Below are positions 1 through 5,342 of a stretch of DNA of 5,342 nucleotides, in pieces. The position numbers were made by a program, and so were the translations under genes. The notes beneath the pieces were generated by a model. It was not told the DNA's origin and did not search any database. It saw only the letters and a list, made by a program, of their open reading frames with translations. Source of the DNA: an uncultured Ignavibacteriales bacterium. Lineage in GTDB: Bacteria; Bacteroidota; Ignavibacteria; Ignavibacteriales; Ignavibacteriaceae. Numbering within the stretch: position 1 is the stretch's first letter; every line of letters starts with the position of its first letter. The DNA lies in contig CAIWTC010000265.1 in assembly GCA_903915485.1 (NCBI GenBank), positions 1 through 5,342 of the forward strand. The letters run 5' to 3'.

Positions 1-3000
1 GGCTTTACTTCTTTTGCCGACTGCGCAAATAGGAGAAAAAGTTTTAGGGAAGGATTCATCACTATTAGTTTTATCAGATACTTCAAAAGGCGGAAAGGGT
101 CTTGGGAAAGATTCGCTGAAGCCAAAGAAGATTGATTCACTTAAAATTGACTCGACTGCCAGATTGCAGAATTTCAAGTACACGAGGAAGGATAGTCCTG
201 CTTTGGGTTTTGACACTAAGAGGCAGAGTAAGTTTTTTGCACAGAGTAGTTTGCGGAAGAGAAATATTGAAATAGATTCTACGGGAAAGTTTGTACGCAT
301 CACGGAGAAGGTAGGGGAGCAAAAAGTTAAGTATCAGTTGAAGGTGCCTATCGATGAATTTTTAGGACTGAAAACAAAATCGAAAGAGGATGAACTTTGG
401 GACCAACTTGTTTCGAAGTATGAATTGAAATCAGGAAAAAAAGATTTAAGTAATTTCATGAAGGATCTAACTGATTTTGAAATTCCGTTACCTAGCGTAG
501 GAGTGTTAAGTATATTCGGTGCTCCTAAGATAAGTTTGAAACTTGGCGGTAAAGTTGATATTCACGGAGCATGGAAAAGCGAAACTACTGAAGGTGTTAC
601 TGCATCGAGATTGGGCAATACAAGAAACGAACCTGACTTCCGTCAGCAGGTGCAGATAAATGTCAATGGAACAATTGGTGATAAACTTCAGATAAATGCG
701 GACTGGAACACTGAGCGAACTTTTGAATATGAAAACCAATTGAAGTTGAAGTACACCGGTTATGAGGATGAGATTGTTCAAAGTGTTGAAGCGGGAAATG
801 TGTCGCTGCAGACTGCTTCGCTAATTGGCGGAAGTGATGCGCTCTTTGGTATCAAGGCAAATTTTAAAATGGGACCATTGACTTTGACTGCTCTTACTTC
901 ACAGAAGAAAGGTGAAGTAAAGGAGAAGTCAGTATCGGGCGGTTCATCGGCGCAGGATTTTACGGTTCGTGCATACGAGTATTCGAGGAATCACTTTTTC
1001 TTAGACCAGGTTTATGCAGACACAACTGTTAATAATTTATTTTACAGATACTACGGAAAATCAACCCCTGATGTTGACGGTTCTTTTTATGTAAAGGATA
1101 TTGAAGTTTGGAAAACAATCAATCAAACTTTAAGAGACCCTGCAGAAAGAAATGCAGTAGCGTATGTTAATTTGCCCGACAGGGGTGAAACGGAATCTTA
1201 TGCAGATGCATTGAGAAGTGAGTCGGTTGTCGAAGTGCCGGGAGAAACTATCAAAGGAAGATTTGTTAAACTTGTTCAAGGACAGGATTATATTCTTCAT
1301 CAGGAAACAGGGTACATTACTTTCAAAACAAATATTCAAGAAGTTGATGCAATTGCTGTGGCTTATAGATACGGTGCAGGAACGGGTAGATATTACGGTG
1401 AGTTCTTGAATCAGAATGCTTCAGATACTTCGAAGAGAATTATTCTTAAACTTATTAAGCCTCAGAACCTCCAACCGCAGTACACAAAAGCATGGTCGCT
1501 GATGCTTAAGAATATTTATCCGCTGAACACACGCAATATTAAAAAAGAAGGTTTCAGTTTAGATATTAAATACGAGGCGGCAACCGGTGATCCTCAACCA
1601 TTATTAGGAAATGTCCGTTTGCTTAATGCTTTCGGTTTTGATTTTGTTGACCAAGTCGGAAGTGCACAGCCAGATGGAATTTTCGATTTTCGTCCGGGAG
1701 TTACAATATTGCCGGAGACGGGTGAAATAATATTTCCGTATTTACAGCCATTCGGAAGGAACCTTCCCTCGAGTTTGGCAGATGCTGAAAACCTCAGGTT
1801 CAATGAAGTGTATGACACAGCACTTACTTTTGCAAAGCAGAATAAGGCCAAGGATAAGTTTATCATAACGGGTAAATCAACAGGAGAGGCTTCGGCTAAA
1901 TATCAACTAGGTTTTAACTTGGTTGAGAACTCTGTAAAGGTTTCGCTGAACGGACGGGAATTAACTCCTGGTGCTGACTATACAGTTGACTATAGTATGG
2001 GTTCGGTTGAAATCAGAAATGAAGCAGCATTGGTGCCCGGTGCAAATTTAAAAATTTCTTACGAGGAGAATGATTTATTTCAGATAGCATCTAAGACTTT
2101 GTTTGGTTTGCGGGGTATGTTTGATTTTTCTAAGAATACGAAATTGGGATTTTCTCTCTTGACACTTTCGCAGCAGACATTGAGCGATAAGGTTAGAATA
2201 GGCGAGGAGCCTTTGAGTAACTCAATTTATGGTATTGACTTTACGACTTCACACGATATGCCGTTCCTGACAACTTTGCTGGATAATGTAATTTCAACAA
2301 AGGAGATGTCGAACTTTTCTTTGAGGGGTGAGGCGGCTATAATGAGTCCGAATCCAAATACAAAGACGAGTACAATTTCAACTGACGGCGGAAGCAATGT
2401 CGCATACATAGATGACTTCGAAGGTTCGAAGCGGGTTATTCCTGTAGGTATAAGTTACACTTCGTGGAAGGACATCAGTGTTCCTGATTTGATAAATCCT
2501 CTTATCGATGCGTTGACCCCTGTAGAGAAAATGAACTATAAGGCGAAGTCTTGGTGGTTTAATGTTCTGCCTTCGAATGTGAATGTTAAAAATATTTGGC
2601 CTGCAAAAAGAGTTGCGGCAGGCGATGAAGCAGTTACGGTAATGGATTTTGTTTATGAACCTACACGCCCCGGAGCATATAATCATACACCTGATTTGAC
2701 GGACAAGTCTAAGAGTTGGGGCGGTATGATGAAACTGCTTTCCAACACCGCAAATAATTTGGTTGAAGAGAATATTGAATTTATAGAGTTCTGGGTTCGT
2801 CTGCAGAATGCTGACAGTACTGATACTTTAAATATTGACTTGGGTAGAATATCCGAGGATGTGATTCCAAACAGTAAGCTTGATACTGAAGATAAAAACC
2901 TGAATGAATTAATTGATACAGGTGAGGACACTGGTCTTGATGGTTTGACAAATGCTGATGAGAAAACTGTATATACTTCGACTGAGGGTGACCCGAGTCA

Positions 3001-5342
3001 TGATGATTTTTCATATTCAAGGTCCGGAACTTATATCGCAGATGATTACTCAAGCATCAATGGGACAGAAGGTAACGCTGCATTGACTGATGTGGGACGG
3101 TTCCCCGATACTGAGGATTTGAATCACAACGGAACGCTTGAGCAAGTAAATAGTTATTACCGATATAAAATACCTTTGGACACCACGACAAAGAATCCAT
3201 ATATAAAAGGCGGCGGCGGTTCGAATGATAAATGGTTCCTTATGAGAGTACCATTGAAATCTTATTCTGCTGCGGTAGGAAGTCCAAGTTTTACCGTCGT
3301 GGATATGATTAGACTGTTTGTTGCAGGTTCCAGTAAACGGGTTCAATTCAGACTAGCAGAGTTTAACTTGGTTGGTAATCAATGGCAGAAGTTATTACCG
3401 AAGGATACAGTGATGTCATTATCGGTTGTAAGTATTGAAGACAACCCTGATTATAACAGTCCTCCGGGAGTTCAGAGAGAAAGAGATAGAAGCCGCCCTG
3501 ACCAGGATGTTTATAAAAATGAACAGGCGCTTAAGTTATCATTTGACGGATTGAATGTCGGTGAGTCCCGTGAGGCGATTAAGTATTTACCTAGACCGCT
3601 TTATCTTTTTGATTATTCTAAGATGAAGTTGTTTATTCATTCAAATGATGATCAGAAGACTACTTCGATTTCTTATTTCAAAGATACTACTGAATATAAC
3701 TCAGATATGTATTTCAGGTTTGGTACTGATACGAATAACTATTATGAATATCGTCAACCACTTAAACAGGATATTGCAAACAGTAACTGGAATGAAATCA
3801 GTATTGACTTCAAGAATTTGACTGCACTGAAGCAGACCCGTGATTCAGCCAATATGGTATATAAAGTTCCGGTCCCGGGAAATCCGGGTCACTACTATGT
3901 AGTCCGAGGTAGCCCGACGCTAACAGCAGTGAAGTATTTGTCAATTGGAGTTTATCACAGAGTGAATGCAAACTCTGCATTGTTATATGCAACGAATGGT
4001 GATATATGGGCAGATGAACTGCGTGTTATCGGGGCAGATGACACTAAGGGCTATGCATACAATGCCAGTGCCACACTCAAGTTAGCCGACTTTATTACGC
4101 TGAACGCTAATATGAGTCACACTGATCCATATTTCCACAGGCTGTCGGATAGGTTTGGGTCGAGAGTTACATCAGACTCGTGGGGTGTTTCTGCAGATGT
4201 GGATTTGCTAAAACTGTTTGCTTCTACAAATCCTGAAAATAGTTTGAGAGTAAATTATGCCAGAACAGAAAGTGTCGGAAAGCCGCTATATCTGCCTGGT
4301 ACGGATGTAAGAGTAACTGAGGCAAGAAAATTAACAGAGCAGAAACTTCTTGCAATGGTAGATTCTACAAATACTCATATATATACAGCAGCAGAAGCAG
4401 CAAAAATTGCAAGCGGAGTTGAATCCGATGCGCAGACAATAAATGTTTCTGAGTCATGGGCAGTTCCAAATATTAAATTGAAGATACCTTCAAACTATTG
4501 GCTTATCCGTGATACTTGGAATAGTTTGTCGTTCGGTTTTAATTATAATAAAACTTTCAGAAGAGACCCGACTACATTGGCAAATAAATCATGGTTGTGG
4601 AATGCAAACATGAATTATGCTGTGAACATCAGTCCCGATTTTTCGTTTTTCCCGTATTCTATTCCTTATGTTGGAAAAGTATTTGGTTTAGTTAATGACT
4701 ACAAAACTTTCAGGATATACTATTTGCCGCAGAGCATTACTTATAATATAGCGGCCAAGAGAAGCAGGGGCTATAATTATTTACGGTCATTAAATGGTTT
4801 AGTGGCAAAGGCAGATACTGCCAGAGACTTTGGAACAACCAGAGGCATGAGTACTAAATGGAAGATGACGGAAAACGGATTTCTTAATATTAATACTTCG
4901 TACTCATTTGATGCGTCATCATCGTTAAGTTATTTAGAGACTGACAGTGATTTGAAGCAGAGAAGAGAAAGCAGAATATGGCAGGACATATTTACGGGTG
5001 CGTTCTTCGGTAAGGACTATTCGTTCAATCAAAGTATTGATGTTTCAACTTCTCCAAGGCTGCCCTCGTTTTGGGATATTAATAAGTTTTTAACAATAAC
5101 AACCGGCTATAATGTCAGGTATTCATGGACAAATGATTTCAGAGTTCCTGAGTTGGGCCGTTCTATTGGTTTCCAAAATAAGGCAAGTGTTGGGTTGACA
5201 TTTAAATTGAAGGGTATACTGGATCCTTTGTTTGTGGAAACTCCAGATGCACCGGAACCTGCTACACAACCTGCGCCTATAATAAGAAGACCTGCTGTTG
5301 AAACTCCCGGCACTGCAAAGAGCGGGGGAGCAGAGTTAGATA
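1..5342 (+). CDS. sprA: T9SS translocon outer-membrane protein SprA (Sov), partial at both ends
   Basis: SprA is the outer-membrane channel through which folded T9SS cargo leaves the periplasm. In Flavobacterium it is a single-chain 36-strand barrel of about 2,400 residues with a lateral gate, working with PorV and a plug protein; in gliding species its loss also stops gliding. Complete codons run from base 2 to 5341 (1,780 residues) without a stop or frameshift; sampled positions along the gene all stay in the same frame. Identification rests on SprA blocks in the correct order: ENQLKLKYTG (244-253), VEAGNVSLQ (262-270), ALFGIK (280-285), FSLDIKYE (518-525), GEEPLSNSIYG (734-744), YIDDFEGS (802-809), IEFIEFWV (925-932), RVPL (1082-1085), PPGVQRERD (1154-1162), KNEQAL (1172-1177), IWADELRV (1335-1342). 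Start and stop codons lie outside the window; the start is probably only some 15-30 codons upstream because a signal-peptide-like end is visible, and roughly 600 C-terminal residues are likely missing. No neighbours are visible, so operon context is unknown. Confidence 0.95.
2..28 (+). other. Probable C-terminal end of the SprA signal peptide
   Basis: The first residues are ALLLLPTAQ, a leucine-rich hydrophobic stretch ending in Thr-Ala-Gln and followed at once by charged residues (IGEKVLGKDSS). This fits the end of an h-region and a signal peptidase I site between Ala8 and Gln9, a common pattern in Bacteroidota exported proteins. SprA must be exported by Sec to reach the outer membrane, so a signal peptide is expected here, and the distance of about 60 residues to the first conserved SprA block also fits. 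Against it, Pro at position -3 is not ideal and the n-region is outside the window. The role is inferred, not demonstrated. Confidence 0.6.
29..196 (+). other. Low-complexity Lys/Ser/Asp-rich linker at the mature N-terminus
   Basis: Residues 10-65 are rich in Lys, Ser, Asp and Gly, with a loosely repeated K-D-S / I-D-S unit: GKDSS (16-20), GKDSL (35-39), KIDSL (43-47) and KIDST (48-52). There are no long hydrophobic runs, so it is probably disordered and periplasmic. Mature SprA proteins commonly have a poorly conserved segment before the first conserved module. No function can be assigned. Confidence 0.6.
197..1015 (+). other. First SprA N-terminal-type module (SprA_N family)
   Basis: Residues about 66-338 match the N-terminal module of SprA (the SprA_N, motility-related/secretion family). 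It opens with an extended segment containing NIEIDSTGKFVRITEKVG (88-105), the counterpart of the EVEYDPxTGxYxxTEKIG type sequence of other SprA proteins. Then come beta strands with GKVDIHGAW, QVQINVNGTIGDKLQINADW (around 216-235), ENQLKLKYTGYEDEIVQ (244-260), VEAGNVSLQ (262-270), ALFGIKANFKMGPLTLTALTSQKKGE (280-305) and HFFLDQVY (331-338). The alternating polar/hydrophobic pattern suits transmembrane or barrel-proximal strands. Module edges are estimated by eye. Confidence 0.8.
1016..2401 (+). other. SprA first central region, between the two conserved modules
   Basis: Residues 339-800 contain further SprA landmarks: VKDIEVWKTIN (364-374), DYILHQETGYITFKTNI followed by AIAVAYRY (429-457), KNIYPL (503-508), KKEGFSLDIKYE (514-525), the PDGIFDFRPG block ending in GEIIFPYLQPFG, and NGRELTPGADYTVDYSMGSVEI before LKISYEEND (683-691). 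It continues with strands FGLRGMFDF and GFSLLTLSQQTLSDKVRIGEEP, ending near residue 800. The DYxxxxxxGxI pattern occurs twice (429-439 and near 660-670), typical of small beta-sandwich repeats in this part of SprA. Assignment of particular pieces to barrel, cap or periplasmic face is inference. Confidence 0.75.
2882..2962 (+). other. Acidic Asp/Asn loop, possible calcium-binding turn 1
   Basis: Residues 961-987 contain DTEDKNLNELID and then GEDTGLDGLTNADE. The spacing D964-x-N966-x-N968-x-x-I971-D972 resembles the DxDxDGxID loop of EF-hand or dockerin-type calcium sites, except that Glu969 sits where Gly is usual. Related SprA proteins also carry a GLDGL...E segment at this point. Metal binding is inferred from spacing only. 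Confidence 0.5.
3107..3142 (+). other. Acidic Asp/Asn loop, possible calcium-binding turn 2
   Basis: Residues 1036-1047 read DTEDLNHNGTLE. D1039-x-N1041-x-N1043-G1044-x-L1046-E1047 is close to the canonical DxNxNGxLE/D calcium-loop pattern, better than the first loop. A TEDxNxNGxLD sequence before a NSYY/F strand is recurrent in SprA, and here VNSYYRYKIPLD follows. Ligand role is an inference. Confidence 0.55.
4028..5242 (+). other. SprA barrel strands after the second module
   Basis: Residues 1343-1747 are dominated by alternating polar and hydrophobic/aromatic residues typical of outer-membrane beta strands, for example ATLKLADFITLNANMSH, WGVSADVDLLKLF, NSLRVNYART, SLSFGFNYNKTFRR, WLWNANMNYAVNIS, FRIYYLPQSITYNIAAKRSR, FLNINTSYSFDAS, YSFNQSIDVSTSP, FLTITTGYNVRYSWTNDF and NKASVGLTFKLKGIL. 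KPLYLPGTDVRVTEARKL marks a longer loop. The FFGKDYSFNQS stretch lies where Flavobacterium-type SprA has its GRTTNYN-like strand. Strand borders cannot be set without a structure model. Confidence 0.75.
5243..5320 (+). other. Pro/Ala-rich linker inside SprA
   Basis: Residues 1748-1773 contain about eight prolines, in PDAPEPATQPAP and RRPAVETPG, and no strand pattern. The segment directly follows a strand ending in LKGILDPLF. It is likely a flexible loop between barrel strands, periplasmic or extracellular. The frame stays open to the window edge (AKSGGAELD), so this is an internal linker and not the protein end. Confidence 0.6.

Larger units (their letters stand above)
2402..4027 (+). other. 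SprA second conserved module, YIDDFEGS to WADELRV
   Basis: Residues 801-1342 begin with YIDDFEGS (802-809), one of the best conserved SprA signatures, followed by SYTSWKDISVP, WWFNVLP, IEFIEFWV (925-932), two acidic loops (961-987, 1036-1047), KWFLMRVPL (1077-1085), MIRLFVAG (1102-1109), RLAEFNLVGNQW (1117-1128), PPGVQRERD (1154-1162), KNEQAL (1172-1177), MKLFIHS and finally IWADELRV (1335-1342). The last part resembles the jelly-roll-like domain with the WxNELR ending seen in other SprA proteins. This segment is probably the large non-barrel part that caps the channel; that placement is inferred from the family. Confidence 0.8.

Noticed and set aside
137..781. Short minus-strand open frames (137-322 and 506-781)
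   Set aside because: They lie wholly opposite the SprA frame, have no recognisable domain, and the + strand frame is conserved family sequence at these positions (TEKVG, ENQLKLKYTG).
1130..1409. Overlapping open frames on both strands around 1130-1409, including one on the + strand in another frame
   Set aside because: They are short, low-complexity translations without a family resemblance; the SprA frame reads through here with the DYILHQETGYI block.
3206..3222. Run of GGC/GGT codons giving GGGG as a possible frameshift or slippage site
   Set aside because: The reading frame is SprA-like on both sides (NPYIKGGGGSNDKWFLMRVPL), so no shift is needed; it is a glycine loop.
1594..3346. Series of minus-strand open frames of 60-102 codons
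   Set aside because: All are antisense to strongly recognisable SprA blocks (YIDDFEGS, EFWV, TEDLNHNG, RVPL); composition looks like reverse-complement shadows.
3874..3888. GC-rich inverted repeat CCCGG-GAAAT-CCGGG as a possible terminator
   Set aside because: Only a 5-bp stem, no T-run after it, and it sits inside the continuous SprA frame, where it encodes part of PVPGNPGH.
3810..5313. Minus-strand open frames at 3810-3992 and 5107-5313
   Set aside because: Antisense to the SprA frame, no domain or ribosome-binding support. The small-residue composition of the second comes from reading the Pro/Ala/Thr-rich linker backwards.
1..5342. Mobile element, CRISPR, tRNA/rRNA, promoter or attachment site
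   Set aside because: I saw no regularly spaced direct repeats, terminal inverted repeats or cloverleaf-like sequence; all bases are accounted for by one coding frame.

Overview
The whole window is the inside of one very long gene on the + strand. Reading from base 2 in steps of three gives about 1,780 codons with no stop, running off both edges, so neither the start codon nor the stop codon is present. The translation is recognisable throughout as SprA (also called Sov), the giant outer-membrane beta-barrel that forms the translocation channel of the type IX secretion system (T9SS). Landmarks occur in the usual SprA order: an N-terminal module with ENQLKLKYTG and VEAGNVSLQ (residues 244-270), ALFGIK (280-285), NIYPL (504-508), KVRIGEEPLSNSIYG (730-744), YIDDFEGS (802-809), an Asp/Asn-rich loop region (961-1047), RVPL (1082-1085), PPGVQRERD (1154-1162), KNEQAL (1172-1177) and IWADELRV (1335-1342), then a run of alternating transmembrane-type beta strands. 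Residue numbers count from the first full codon at base 2.

Organism: T9SS is known from the Bacteroidota and related FCB-group lineages (Ignavibacteria, Chlorobi-related and similar groups). GC is about 40% on lines I counted by eye. The wording of several blocks (NIYPL...NIKKEGFSLDI, the long GDPQPLLGN...PDGIFDFRPG block, EDTGLDGL) looks to me more like Ignavibacteria-type SprA than the Flavobacterium type. That lineage call is from memory and tentative.

Layout: bases 2-28 look like the tail of a signal peptide; 29-196 a Lys/Ser/Asp-rich mature N-terminal linker; 197-1015 a first SprA N-terminal type beta module; about 1016-2401 the first central part with barrel and periplasmic/extracellular segments; 2402-4027 a second module with the acidic, possibly calcium-binding loops; 4028-5242 further barrel strands; 5243-5320 a Pro-rich linker. 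About 600 C-terminal residues are probably missing, judging by the roughly 2,400-residue Flavobacterium johnsoniae protein.

No second gene, RNA gene, promoter, terminator, mobile element, CRISPR array or attachment site is supported. Short open frames on the opposite strand and in the other forward frame overlap this gene and are shadows. I see no previously undescribed system here: this is a core secretion gene, with a few local features worth checking.
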